Part shown: positions 14,503-23,300 of the stretch, in pieces
Layout of the letters: each line of letters opens with the position of its first letter
Numbering within the stretch: the stretch's first letter is position 1
Made by a program: the position numbers and the translations under genes
Virus record (IMG/VR): IMGVR_UViG_3300008108_003669
Location: 1-29,861 of that record
Strand: one strand, 5' to 3'
From: a virus
DNA length: 29,861 bases
The notes under the pieces: generated by a model
Databases searched by the model: none
Told to the model about the DNA's origin: nothing
What the model saw: the letters and a program-made list of their open reading frames with translations, nothing else

Positions 14503-17328
14503 ATGGTTCCACAAGAAGAAATCGAACGCTTTTTATTAGGCGAAGACGAAGAAAAATATATCGTATCACTCGAATACGATTACAAATCCTCAAAGATATA
14601 TAAAGTAATTCAGGACCCTGTTAAGGGAAAAATGTTACGTCCTGATACCTTCATCCCATTTGCTTGGGTTGGTGACTTGAAAGGTAAAAACTTTTACAAG
14701 AACGATAAACACGCACAAAAACGTGCAATGAGTGAAAATGGTATCATTATCGAAAAATTAGAAGACCATGGTGATGAACGATTAAAGCAAGGTTTAACTT
14801 ATTTGGTTAAAACAACAAAGACATATTCAAATCTTGTAAACTTTTTTAAAGGTGGCGGTCTTGACCCTTGGGGTAGAGATAATTCAGACTCCATCACAAT
14901 TTTATCCCCCGTCGAACAATACTTAATTCAAAAAAGTAAAAGACTATTTAAAGGATTTGATGAATATGATGATATACATAGATTTGTATTCGATATTGAG
15001 ACCACAGGTTTAGATCCTAAAACGAGTAAAATGTTCTTGATAGGAATGAAAGATAATCGTGGGTTTTTAAAAATACTATCGGCACAAAACGAAGAAGAAG
15101 AAAAACAAATGATTGTTGAATTCTTCAAAATAATTGATGAATTAAAACCATCTTTAGTTGGTGGATACAACTCAGCATTCTTCGACTTTCCATATATTTT
15201 AAAAAGAGCAGAGATATTAAAATTAAACATTAAAAAAATATCAAAGACCCTACACCCTGACTATTCGTTAAAACAGAAAGATGGTATACTAAAGTTGGCT
15301 AATGAGATGGAACCATATGTTCAAACACAGATGTGGGGATATAATATTGTGGATATTGCTCACGCAGTCCGTAGGGCACAAGCAATTAACTCTGATATTA
15401 AGAGTTGGTCTTTGAAATACATCACCAAGTTTATTGAGGCAGAAAAGGCAAGTCGTGTCTACGTAGAAGGGGATAAGATTGGTAAAATATATTTTGACAA
15501 TGAAGATTACTATTTAAATCCTGAAAGTGGTGGTTTTAAAAAAGTAGGTATGCCGGGTACTGAAAACCTAATGGAAAGATTCCCTGGTAAGTTTTTAGAA
15601 GTGAAAGGTTCAAACATTATTGAACGATACTTGGATGATGACCTTTATGAGACAATGGTAGTTGATGAGCAGTTCAATCAAGCAAACTTCCTATTGTCCA
15701 AACTTGTACCAACAACATACGAGAGACTTTCTACGATGGGTACTGCTACTTTATGGAAAATGATTATGTGTGCGTGGTCTTACAAACACAAATTAGCAAT
15801 TCCTAAAAAGTTAGAAAAAAGAAAGTTTACTGGTGGTTTATCTCGTTTGGTTCAGGTAGGATACTCAAGAAACGTATTAAAACTTGACTACTCTTCCCTA
15901 TACCCGTCAATTCAGTTGGTACATGACGTATTCCCCGCTTGTGATGTTACAGGTGCGATGAAGAGTATGTTAAAGTATTTTAGAGATACTCGTATCAAAT
16001 ATAAGAACTTGGCAGGAGAATTTAAAACTTCTGACCCTAAACTTGCAATTTCATACGACAGAAAGCAGTTACCAATTAAAATATTTATCAACGCATTCTT
16101 CGGTGCATTATCGGCCCCACACGTATTTCCATGGGGGGATATCGATATGGGTGAACAAATTACTTGTACAGGTAGACAATACCTAAGACAAATGATTATG
16201 TATTTTATGAACCGAGGTTACGTACCATTAGTAATGGATACGGATGGTGTAAACTTTGAAACACCACAGGATAGAGTTAATTACAAATACATAGGTAAAG
16301 GATTGAATGGGTTAGTTAAAGAGGGTAAAGAATATGTTGGTGCGGAGGCTGACGTTGCAGAATACAATGACTTATTTATGAGAAATGAAATGGGTCTTGA
16401 TATAGATGGGGTATGGCCAGCAACAATTAATGTGGCTCGTAAAAACTACGCACTACTTACGGATAAAGGTAAAGTAAAACTTACGGGTAACACAATTAAA
16501 TCTAAAAAACTACAGACATATGTGGCAGAATTTTTAGATAAGGGATTAAGAATGTTATTAGATGGTAAGGGTTCTGAATTTTTAGATTTCTATTATGAAT
16601 ATGTGAATAAAATTTATAATAAAGAAATACCACTTTCTAAAATAGCAAATAAGGCTCGAGTTAAACAATCATTAGATGATTATAAAGTTCACATCACAAA
16701 GACAACAAAGTCAGGTAGTATGATGTCAAGACAGGCTCACATGGAACTTTTATTACAGGCAAATAAAAATCCAGGTCTTGGTGATACAATATATTATGTA
16801 AACAATGGTGAAAAAAAATCTCACGGTGACGTACAAAAGAAAAAAGATTCGTTAGTTTTAAATTGTTACTTAATTGATGAAAAAGAAATTGAGATGAATC
16901 CTGATTTATTAGGTGAGTATAATGTACCGAGATACTTGGCAGCATTTAACAAAAGAATTGAGCCGTTATTAGTTGTTTATAGTCCTGAAATTAGACATGA
17001 TATATTAATTGAGGACCCTAAAAATCAACCAATCTTCACTAAATCACAGACAGAATTAGTGAGAGGTTACCCAATGAAAGACGCACATCAAGATACGTTA
17101 GATGAGGTTTTAACATTATCTGATACTGAAATATCATTTTGGCAAAGTGTAGGTATTGACCCATATTATATGTATATAGACGACACTTTGGAATTAGTTA
17201 ATAAAGATTATGTTGAAAGTAACAGGTCTTTAATGTTAGAGGAAATATCTAAAAATATTAAAGTAGATTCTGAAGAATTATATGAATTTGACGTTGATGG
17301 GGATTTGATGGCTCTTAGTTTTGACTAA
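14503..17328 (+). CDS. Family B DNA polymerase with 3'-5' exonuclease domain
   Basis: The replicative polymerase. Numbering is from the preferred ATG at 14503 (941 residues). The exonuclease domain shows FDIETTG (D164, E166), YNSAFFDF (N223, D228) and YLDDD (Y376, D380). The polymerase domain shows motif A DYSSLYPSIQ (D462), motif B KIFINAFFGAL (K526) and motif C MDTDG (D579, D581), with Gly in place of the usual Ser, followed by ARKNYALL. All catalytic carboxylates are present. The frame extends 36 bases further upstream to a GTG at 14467, but that codon lies inside the inverted repeat. The ATG at 14503 has the AAAAATTATGG context seen at other starts, so it is preferred. The segment between Exo II and Exo III is long (about 150 residues). 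The gene stands alone between structural genes. Confidence 0.95.
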   Translation: MVPQEEIERFLLGEDEEKYIVSLEYDYKSSKIYKVIQDPVKGKMLRPDTFIPFAWVGDLKGKNFYKNDKHAQKRAMSENGIIIEKLEDHGDERLKQGLTYLVKTTKTYSNLVNFFKGGGLDPWGRDNSDSITILSPVEQYLIQKSKRLFKGFDEYDDIHRFVFDIETTGLDPKTSKMFLIGMKDNRGFLKILSAQNEEEEKQMIVEFFKIIDELKPSLVGGYNSAFFDFPYILKRAEILKLNIKKISKTLHPDYSLKQKDGILKLANEMEPYVQTQMWGYNIVDIAHAVRRAQAINSDIKSWSLKYITKFIEAEKASRVYVEGDKIGKIYFDNEDYYLNPESGGFKKVGMPGTENLMERFPGKFLEVKGSNIIERYLDDDLYETMVVDEQFNQANFLLSKLVPTTYERLSTMGTATLWKMIMCAWSYKHKLAIPKKLEKRKFTGGLSRLVQVGYSRNVLKLDYSSLYPSIQLVHDVFPACDVTGAMKSMLKYFRDTRIKYKNLAGEFKTSDPKLAISYDRKQLPIKIFINAFFGALSAPHVFPWGDIDMGEQITCTGRQYLRQMIMYFMNRGYVPLVMDTDGVNFETPQDRVNYKYIGKGLNGLVKEGKEYVGAEADVAEYNDLFMRNEMGLDIDGVWPATINVARKNYALLTDKGKVKLTGNTIKSKKLQTYVAEFLDKGLRMLLDGKGSEFLDFYYEYVNKIYNKEIPLSKIANKARVKQSLDDYKVHITKTTKSGSMMSRQAHMELLLQANKNPGLGDTIYYVNNGEKKSHGDVQKKKDSLVLNCYLIDEKEIEMNPDLLGEYNVPRYLAAFNKRIEPLLVVYSPEIRHDILIEDPKNQPIFTKSQTELVRGYPMKDAHQDTLDEVLTLSDTEISFWQSVGIDPYYMYIDDTLELVNKDYVESNRSLMLEEISKNIKVDSEELYEFDVDGDLMALSFD

Positions 17329-17340
17329 GAGTTTTTTAAT
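17312..17340 (+). terminator. Intrinsic terminator overlapping the polymerase stop codon
   Basis: A perfect 8-bp stem (CTCTTAGT / ACTAAGAG) with a TTTG loop is followed by TTTTTT on the plus strand. The TAA stop of the polymerase lies in the descending arm, and the arm also encodes the last residues and stop of the convergent gene at 17325. There is no U-run in the minus direction, so it should act on the polymerase transcript only. Confidence 0.85.
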
Positions 17341-17657
17341 CCGTCTGACGATAAAATATACCAAAAGTCACCAATTTTTTTAAACTCAACACAAGCGCCT
17401 TTATCTAATTCTATTTCATCAAATTCTTCATCAACAAGACTGTCACCTTTAACATTAACTCTAGTTAATGCCTTTATAACAACATGGTCTGTAGTGTTTG
17501 AATTTAAAATTAACTGACAAACATCAACATCTTTTACCACTATTGTTGATTCGCCATTTGTGGTATATTTTGGTTCAGTTACCACGGCATTATCTGAAGT
17601 AATTACTTCAAATCCGTGTATTATTCTCTTAGATGGTATTGACCTAAATATTGGCAT
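17325..17657 (-). CDS. Small beta-rich protein, probable virion component
   Basis: A 110-residue protein with alternating hydrophobic strands (STIVVKDVDVCQLILNS, HVVIKALTRVNVK, ACVEFKKIGDFWYILSSDG), giving an all-beta prediction. I do not recognise the family with certainty. Proteins of this look occur as small structural or decoration proteins in large phages. It follows the gene at 17662 after four bases and is clearly in the same operon. Its end overlaps the convergent polymerase gene by four bases, within the terminator hairpin. Confidence 0.6.
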   Translation of the reverse strand: MPIFRSIPSKRIIHGFEVITSDNAVVTEPKYTTNGESTIVVKDVDVCQLILNSNTTDHVVIKALTRVNVKGDSLVDEEFDEIELDKGACVEFKKIGDFWYILSSDGLKNS

Positions 17658-17661
17658 AAAA

Positions 17662-18780
17662 TTATATTACGGTATATGGGCTTGTAAACGCTCTGAATTT
17701 TAATAATTTATTTAAATTTTCAGCTTGGAGTGCTTTTTGCTCCATCATTTTTTCAGGTCTTAATCTTTCTAAACGAGTCTTTAATTCTTCCCATAACATG
17801 GTTTTTTCATCTTTAGCCTCTGTTTGTAAAGACTGATATTCTAAAGTAAGTTCAGAATCAGGAGTTTTTAAATTACCACTAAATTTACCTCTAACTCTAC
17901 CTAATGTTTCTTTACAATATGCGGTAAACCATCTACGGACCCAAGTTTGTGCTGGTGAATTAAGCCTATCCCATCTTAATTTATCTAATGGTATATCTGA
18001 AGGTAACCTAACAACATCTGGATTTTTAGATAAACAATCTTCTCTATCAAAAGTGTCATAATACCAATACCAAACTCGATAATCATTCCTCCTCATATTA
18101 CCAAAGTCAAACTTACCTCCAGGTACATTCATTAAATGTATTGCCTTTTTACCTTCAGGTAGTGCCGTAACTCTATAAGTTAAATCACCGGTAATGATTC
18201 TTCTTTTCATTTGGATATCGGACATTCTTAATAGAATGTCAAATGCGGGTGTAATAAAATAGTTACCTGTTGTACCCATTTGTGAAAATCCCGCCCCACC
18301 ACCTAAACCAATACCTCCAAATCCACCAAATCCACCCATAAATGGGTCAAAGTACGCAGCATCTAATTCAGGTCTTGCAAACCATAATAGTTCGTTTAGT
18401 TCTCTACCAGCAGGTATTTCATATATTTGTTGATTAGGTACTAAGTCAATATAATCCTTTTTTAAAACCCAATCACCACCCGCCTGTAAACCTACAATTT
18501 TAGAATATGCATAAGTGTATTGGGTCTCCCAATCCATACTACGTGTTGATAGTGCTCTTGTTATAGATTGTTCATCAAGATTTAAACCGTAAACCGAGGT
18601 CCATTGAGATTCGATTAACCAATCTTGAACATGTTGTTCATAATCCTCTATAGAAAGTTCCAATAAAGAATCCATCATTTCATCATCCAACTCAACTCCA
18701 CGTAACGGTGCACCTAAAAGATTACGTATTCTTTTATAAAGTTTACTTCTTTCTGGTTCGTTAATGATTACAATAGACAT
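17662..18780 (-). CDS. Probable virion structural protein with Gly-rich loop
   Basis: A 372-residue protein. The N-terminal 90 residues are helical and acidic (DEMMDSLLELSIEDYEQHV), followed by beta-rich segments (YIDLVPNQQIYEIPAGREL; LTYRVTALPEGKKAIHLM; YRVWYWYYDTF). A Gly/Phe-rich loop (FMGGFGGFGGIGLGGG) interrupts the fold near residues 149-165. The C-terminal third is a charged helical region. Similar proteins occur in T4-like phages of Bacteroidota as uncharacterised structural, possibly neck, proteins. This is recalled resemblance, not a search result. A TATTTATA element lies 13 bases before the ATG. Confidence 0.6.
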   Translation of the reverse strand: MSIVIINEPERSKLYKRIRNLLGAPLRGVELDDEMMDSLLELSIEDYEQHVQDWLIESQWTSVYGLNLDEQSITRALSTRSMDWETQYTYAYSKIVGLQAGGDWVLKKDYIDLVPNQQIYEIPAGRELNELLWFARPELDAAYFDPFMGGFGGFGGIGLGGGAGFSQMGTTGNYFITPAFDILLRMSDIQMKRRIITGDLTYRVTALPEGKKAIHLMNVPGGKFDFGNMRRNDYRVWYWYYDTFDREDCLSKNPDVVRLPSDIPLDKLRWDRLNSPAQTWVRRWFTAYCKETLGRVRGKFSGNLKTPDSELTLEYQSLQTEAKDEKTMLWEELKTRLERLRPEKMMEQKALQAENLNKLLKFRAFTSPYTVI

Positions 18781-18793
18781 AATATATTTTCTA

Positions 18794-18801
18794 TATAAAT
18801 A
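18794..18801 (-). promoter_or_regulatory. TATTTATA element before the 17662-18780 gene
   Basis: The minus strand reads GATATTTATATAG, 13 bases upstream of the ATG at 18780, in the 47-base gap after the SOD-fusion gene. Confidence 0.55.
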
Positions 18802-18827
18802 TCATTAAAATAAAAAGACTTACAATT

Positions 18828-19910
18828 TTACTTTTTTTCTAATAGTGAATTAAAAGAGTCATTAACAAATTCCCAATTAACCACTTTCCAAAAATTTTTA
18901 ATATACTCGTCTCTTTTGTTTTTATACTTTAAATAATATGCGTGTTCCCATAGGTCTAAACCTAATAGTGGATATCCATTTTCTTTTTCCGTATTCATTA
19001 ATGGATTATCTTGATTTGATGTTGTTGTGATTTTTAACTTATTATTTTTTGTTAATATTAACCAAACCCATCCAGAACCAAATTTTGTTTTACCCTCTTC
19101 CTCAAATTTTTCTTTAAATTTTTCAAAAGAACCAAAATCTTTTTCTATTTTAGATAATATAGGGTCTTTTATTTGTTGTTTTTTTGGGGATAGCATTTTC
19201 CAAAACAAAGCGTGATTAAAGGCACCACCACCATTGTTTTTAACAATTTTATTAAATTTAGAAACTTTTTTAATGATTTCTTCCAATTCTAAATCAGGAC
19301 CTTTAATTTTTTCTAACTCAACATTTAATTTTTCAACATAAGTTTTGTAATGTTTAGTGTAGTGAGTTTTCATAGTTTCACTATCAATAAAAACACCCAC
19401 AGAGTCATAATTATAAGGTAATTTTTCTATACTTATTTTTTTTATTTCGGTTATAATGTTTTGTTTTGATACTGATTCTATTTTTAATTTATTTTCTATT
19501 TCTTCAATTTTTTCTTTAAATGGGGAATATAATTTTTTTTCAATAGATTTATTATCCTTTTCAAATTTTTTAATATCTGCACCGGCTTTAGCGTTAGCTT
19601 CATCTTCATTTTTACCGCCAATGTCCTTACCTTTTTTTCTTTTTAGTACGGTTCTTTGATATTCATGAATCCACTCATGTGATAATGTTTTTAAAATATC
19701 TCGATTAATCCGGTCTTTAACTAAAATTTTTAATAAACTACCACTTGTTCTTGAACCAGTGGTCATTTTACCGGTTCTATTTTTTTGAAAACTAATGGTA
19801 ACGTCGTTTTCTAACGGATGTTCCTTTTTTAAAAAGTTTATGAATTCTTTAATTAAAGATTCCCCACCTTTTGTCGGAGTACACCCAATATATTTAATCT
19901 TAACTTCCAT
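18828..19910 (-). CDS. Fusion: zinc-metallopeptidase-like domain + Fe/Mn superoxide dismutase
   Basis: A 360-residue two-domain protein. Residues 1-125 carry a zincin motif, SHEWIHEYQ (H78, E79, H82), followed about 20 residues later by NEDEANAKA, a plausible third ligand (E102 or E104) as in gluzincin-like peptidases. A charged helical linker (about 112-160) leads to a complete Fe/Mn superoxide dismutase (about 163-360). LPYNYDS opens it. The four metal ligands align as H183 (HYTKH), H233 (FNHALFW), D319 and H323 (DLWEHAYY), and Y191 matches the gateway Tyr. G229 and Q300 (SNQD) fit the Mn-type rather than Fe-type second shell. The SOD half should dismutate superoxide. The first half may cut proteins or only bind metal. 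There is no signal peptide. A TATTTATA element four bases before the ATG suggests late expression with structural genes. Confidence 0.9.
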   Translation of the reverse strand: MEVKIKYIGCTPTKGGESLIKEFINFLKKEHPLENDVTISFQKNRTGKMTTGSRTSGSLLKILVKDRINRDILKTLSHEWIHEYQRTVLKRKKGKDIGGKNEDEANAKAGADIKKFEKDNKSIEKKLYSPFKEKIEEIENKLKIESVSKQNIITEIKKISIEKLPYNYDSVGVFIDSETMKTHYTKHYKTYVEKLNVELEKIKGPDLELEEIIKKVSKFNKIVKNNGGGAFNHALFWKMLSPKKQQIKDPILSKIEKDFGSFEKFKEKFEEEGKTKFGSGWVWLILTKNNKLKITTTSNQDNPLMNTEKENGYPLLGLDLWEHAYYLKYKNKRDEYIKNFWKVVNWEFVNDSFNSLLEKK

Positions 19911-19914
19911 GATA

Positions 19915-19922
19915 TATAAATA
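19915..19922 (-). promoter_or_regulatory. TATTTATA element before the metallopeptidase-SOD gene
   Basis: The minus strand reads GATATTTATATATCATG, so only four bases separate the element from the ATG at 19910. If it is a -10-type box, the mRNA would be leaderless. It occupies the whole gap between the helicase stop and this gene. Confidence 0.55.
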
Positions 19923-21686
19923 TCAACGTCCGTTAGAAATCATTTTTAACATTTCTTCTATTGCAGATGCGTCATCCATCATATCATCACCCATAACGGT
20001 TGATATGATTTTTTTCTTTCTGTTTAAGATGTCGTAGATGGCACCTTCAATTGTATTTTCAAATAAAGGGTAATAAACTGATGTGGAATTTTTCTGACCA
20101 ATTCTATGTGAACGGTCTTCGGCTTGTGCGTGTTCAGCGGGTACAAATGATAAGTCATTCATTATTACCGCTTCGGCAGCAGTTAAAGTCAAACCAACAC
20201 CCGCGGCTTTCAAGTTACCAACAAATACTTTAATCTTATCGTTAGTCTGAAATTCATCAACAGCATTTTGACGATGAGGTTTTGAACAACTCCCATCTAA
20301 ATAAACTGCCGACTTACCAAAATGTTGGTAGATTTGTTGGAGGGTGTCGGTGAAGTTTGTGAATATGATTACTTTTTTACCTTGCTCAATAATATTTTCA
20401 GCCAACTCAATCGTGTTATTAATTTTTTCCTGAGCAATCACTTTTCTAACCTTCATTAATTTACCAAATTGAATTGTTAATGAATTGGATTCTTCGGGAT
20501 TTTGGTCGTACCAATCATAGTATTCACCCATCAATTCTTCATAATCTTTAGATTTTAACCTTAAATAAACGGGTGTGATAATTTTTTCGGGTAAATCTAA
20601 AACCTCTTCTTTTAATCTACGTAAAATGTGTGTTTGAGTTCTTTCTCTTAATTCGTCAAGATTAGTTGCTCCTTGAACATTCCAAACTTTTCTTTTACCA
20701 ACATTAAACTGAAAACCATTACAATACCTTTTAGCGTACGCCATCCAATTCATAGCCACAGGACTATCAACAATGTTCAATAAATTATAATAATTCATAG
20801 GTCGTGATGTCATAGGTGTTCCTGATAACAACCAAACTCTTTCTATTCTTGATATGATGTCATTTACGATTTTAGTTCTTTGTGCTTGTGGATTTGAAAT
20901 CATATGAGCCTCATCCATAATGACTAAATCAAATTTTGTCTTTAGGATTGTTGAGTCGTCTTTTTTCTTAATGTCGTGGAAATTTTTTAAGATGTCATAG
21001 TTGATGATTACAAAATCATGTTCATCTGAAAATTTTTTACCTTCTGCAATATATACGGTTCTGTCTGAATAATTTTCAATTTCACGTTGCCAATTAATTT
21101 TTAATGATGCAGGACATATAATTAAAATCTTTTTTGCGCCTGTTTCTAAAGCGGATATAATTGTTGACGTGGTTTTACCAAGACCCATATCATCGGCCAA
21201 AATAAACTTTTTATTTCTAACCAACTTTTCAATTGCCTCAATTTGGTGAGTCATTGGCATTCTGTGTTTATACTTACTATAATCTATAACAACATTTTTC
21301 ACTTCGTTATCTTTAACGAGTGCTGATTTTGGCATCCAAAAATCATAAGTTGTGTCACCTGAAAATATTTTACCCCAAATGTGATACGATTTATCTTTTT
21401 CGACCAAAAGCTTTTCAACGTATATTTCAGTCGGTTCCTTGGTATACATTTTATCCTCCATTAATTTTTTACCAAAGTATGAATCCAGTTTAACCCATTT
21501 TTTTGCAACTTTTGGTTGTACGTTATGATAATTAATAATGTATTCAGATTGGGGTCTTGTGGGAACAAAAGACTTACTATTTTGTTTTTTGTGTTTTAAA
21601 TTAAGGATGTAATTATTAGACCCTTCATAATTATCTAAAATTAAAAGGGCCTTGGACTCTGGCGTTTTTGATATTGCATCTTCCAT
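19923..21686 (-). CDS. SNF2-family DNA helicase/translocase
   Basis: A 587-residue superfamily 2 ATPase. It has Walker A ADDMGLGKTT (K171), Ia LIICPASLKINW, the Walker B box MDEAHM (D258-E-A-H261), III LLSGTPMTSRP, IV KVIIFTNFTDTL and the V/VI region with AAGVGLTLTAA, then SHRIGQ. The order and spacing are those of the SNF2 / HepA / SMARCAL1-like group. It probably remodels replication forks or DNA-protein complexes, a role analogous to T4 UvsW but from a different SF2 branch. The frame is open to 21728, but the extra 14 residues (MIDFFFCFIIIYIL) would run through the promoter region. The ATG at 21686, just after TATTTATA, is preferred. It is divergent from the gene at 21742. Confidence 0.92.
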   Translation of the reverse strand: MEDAISKTPESKALLILDNYEGSNNYILNLKHKKQNSKSFVPTRPQSEYIINYHNVQPKVAKKWVKLDSYFGKKLMEDKMYTKEPTEIYVEKLLVEKDKSYHIWGKIFSGDTTYDFWMPKSALVKDNEVKNVVIDYSKYKHRMPMTHQIEAIEKLVRNKKFILADDMGLGKTTSTIISALETGAKKILIICPASLKINWQREIENYSDRTVYIAEGKKFSDEHDFVIINYDILKNFHDIKKKDDSTILKTKFDLVIMDEAHMISNPQAQRTKIVNDIISRIERVWLLSGTPMTSRPMNYYNLLNIVDSPVAMNWMAYAKRYCNGFQFNVGKRKVWNVQGATNLDELRERTQTHILRRLKEEVLDLPEKIITPVYLRLKSKDYEELMGEYYDWYDQNPEESNSLTIQFGKLMKVRKVIAQEKINNTIELAENIIEQGKKVIIFTNFTDTLQQIYQHFGKSAVYLDGSCSKPHRQNAVDEFQTNDKIKVFVGNLKAAGVGLTLTAAEAVIMNDLSFVPAEHAQAEDRSHRIGQKNSTSVYYPLFENTIEGAIYDILNRKKKIISTVMGDDMMDDASAIEEMLKMISNGR

Positions 21687-21691
21687 TAATA

Positions 21692-21699
21692 TATAAATA
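21692..21699 (-). promoter_or_regulatory. TATTTATA element before the helicase gene
   Basis: The minus strand reads TATTTATATATTAATG, five bases before the ATG at 21686. It is half of a divergent pair within 55 bases. Confidence 0.55.
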
Positions 21700-21730
21700 A
21701 TAATAAAACAAAAGAAAAAATCAATCAAAG

Positions 21731-21738
21731 TATTTATA
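21731..21738 (+). promoter_or_regulatory. TATTTATA element before the tail module
   Basis: The plus strand reads AAAGTATTTATAGTTATGG, three bases before the ATG at 21742. It is the other half of the divergent pair with 21692-21699. A start about six bases downstream of the box would give a leaderless mRNA. Confidence 0.6.
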
Positions 21739-21741
21739 GTT

Positions 21742-22257
21742 ATGGCAGAGAATAAAGTTCCAATTACTCGTTTAAATAAGTTTTTTTCTGAACAAGATTT
21801 TGATTTGGATATATCTATGGGTGACGAATGGTTAGGTGGAGATATGAATTTTACCGTAGTATTATATCGAGTTGATAGACAAAGAACTGTAAATGATGAT
21901 GTTTATGGTGAAACTTTAGAAGATGGTATACAATTTTTACCTCCTGTTGAATTTAAAGGATATGTACAAGTTGAGCAACCTTCTAATGTTGATTACGGGG
22001 CATCTAAAATCTCACAAACAGAACCAGGTAATATTAAAATTGGTGTTTACCAAAAACAATTAGATGAGTTAGGTATACAGATTTCATATGGTGATTATAT
22101 TGGTTATTATGAGACTGAAACAAGAGTTAGGTATTATACAGTCGTAAATGATGGTCGTGTTATTTCGGATAATAAACACACTTATGGTGGTTATAAACCA
22201 TTCTATCGTTCTATTATTGGAGCACCTGTAAATGAAAATGAATTTAGAGGAATATAA
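21742..22257 (+). CDS. Probable neck / head-tail connector protein
   Basis: A 171-residue protein, first gene of the plus-strand tail module. It is beta-rich and includes MNFTVVLYRVDRQRT, IQFLPPVEFKGYVQVEQ, PGNIKIGVYQKQLDELG, then ISYGDYIGYYE and RVRYYTVVNDGR. This pattern, with a 'grid-like' GDYIGY segment followed by a read-out strand, resembles small head-tail joining proteins. I cannot assign it to a named family. Position supports the role: in T4-like genomes neck and tail-completion genes lie directly before the sheath gene. It is followed after two bases by the 346-residue gene. Confidence 0.55.
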   Translation: MAENKVPITRLNKFFSEQDFDLDISMGDEWLGGDMNFTVVLYRVDRQRTVNDDVYGETLEDGIQFLPPVEFKGYVQVEQPSNVDYGASKISQTEPGNIKIGVYQKQLDELGIQISYGDYIGYYETETRVRYYTVVNDGRVISDNKHTYGGYKPFYRSIIGAPVNENEFRGI

Positions 22258-22259
22258 AA

Positions 22260-23300
22260 ATGGCATTACCTAAAAAAATAAAAAATTATTTACCTTTAAC
22301 TCCAGAAAAAGTTGGTAGGGAGCGAAGACAGGAAATGTTAGACGACATTACTGACCAAGGAACCTATTTACCCAAAGGAGTTTTACATGCGGATTTAGAT
22401 AAAGGTATGTTAGATTTTGTTAAAGAAACATTAAAATTAGTTGTCGATGAAAAAACAGTACCAACAATTAATAAAATAATAACGAACCAAAACTGGTCAC
22501 AATTTGTTGAGTCTTGGAATTTTCAAGATTTAGATAATAACGTGTCGTTACCTTTTATTGCCACTGTTAGACTACCGGAAGTAAAATACGGAACATTTCA
22601 AGGAGGTGCCGCAAACATACCAAATAGAAGGCAATTTTTTTATTATACTGTACCAACTTGGGACGGTCAAAGAAAAGGCGCTACAGTTTATAAAATCCCT
22701 CAACCAGTCCCTGTTGATATTACATTTAATGTTAAGTTATTTTGTAATAGGATGAGAGAGCTTAATGATTTTAATAAAATTGTTATGCAAACTTTCACAT
22801 CAAAACAGGCATACACTCAAATTAAAGGTCACTATATACCTATAATTATGGAAAGTGTTGGGGATGAGTCGGCAAAAGATTTAGAAAAAAGAAAGTACTA
22901 CATTGCAAACTATACTTTTATTATGAAAGGACTTCTTATAGATGAAGAAGAGTTTCAAATATCACCCGCAATATCAAGGCAGGTCACTATGTTTGAAGTG
23001 GATACAAAAGTAAGAGGTAGAAACGTAAAACCACAACCCCCAAGACCAAATTATTTTGATTTAAATTTAACTTTTGTTGTTGGGGTAACACAACTAACTG
23101 AAGTTTTTAGATATACCGCAGATTTAAAAGTTGGGGAAATAGATAATGTATCGTCTTATTCTGTTTTTATAAATGGTAATTATGTCGGTGACGATTTAAC
23201 AACTATACAAATTACTGATGGAGATACGTTTTTAATTACTGTAACAAAGATAGACCCAACTAAATCGGCAACCATATATACAACCGCATATTTAGTTTAA
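22260..23300 (+). CDS. Probable tail-completion / tail-terminator-type structural protein
   Basis: A 346-residue protein. A helical N-terminus (residues 1-80) leads into a mixed fold with QNWSQFVESWNFQD, RRQFFYYTVPTWDGQR, YKIPQPVPVDITFNVKL and RMRELNDFNKIVMQTF. The last part (about 270-346) is a separate small beta domain (YSVFINGNYVGDD, DTFLITVTKIDPT). Such proteins recur upstream of the sheath in Bacteroidota T4-like phages, as I recall, and may cap the tail tube or join it to the neck, comparable in position to T4 gp15. The functional call is by context. It ends exactly where the antisense gene at 23301 ends, with no spacer. Confidence 0.55.
   Translation: MALPKKIKNYLPLTPEKVGRERRQEMLDDITDQGTYLPKGVLHADLDKGMLDFVKETLKLVVDEKTVPTINKIITNQNWSQFVESWNFQDLDNNVSLPFIATVRLPEVKYGTFQGGAANIPNRRQFFYYTVPTWDGQRKGATVYKIPQPVPVDITFNVKLFCNRMRELNDFNKIVMQTFTSKQAYTQIKGHYIPIIMESVGDESAKDLEKRKYYIANYTFIMKGLLIDEEEFQISPAISRQVTMFEVDTKVRGRNVKPQPPRPNYFDLNLTFVVGVTQLTEVFRYTADLKVGEIDNVSSYSVFINGNYVGDDLTTIQITDGDTFLITVTKIDPTKSATIYTTAYLV

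Noticed and set aside
21687-21728. 14-residue hydrophobic N-terminal extension of the helicase as a signal or membrane anchor
   Set aside because: The extension runs through the divergent promoter region and ends in an internal Met that starts a normal cytoplasmic helicase. The ATG at 21686 is better.
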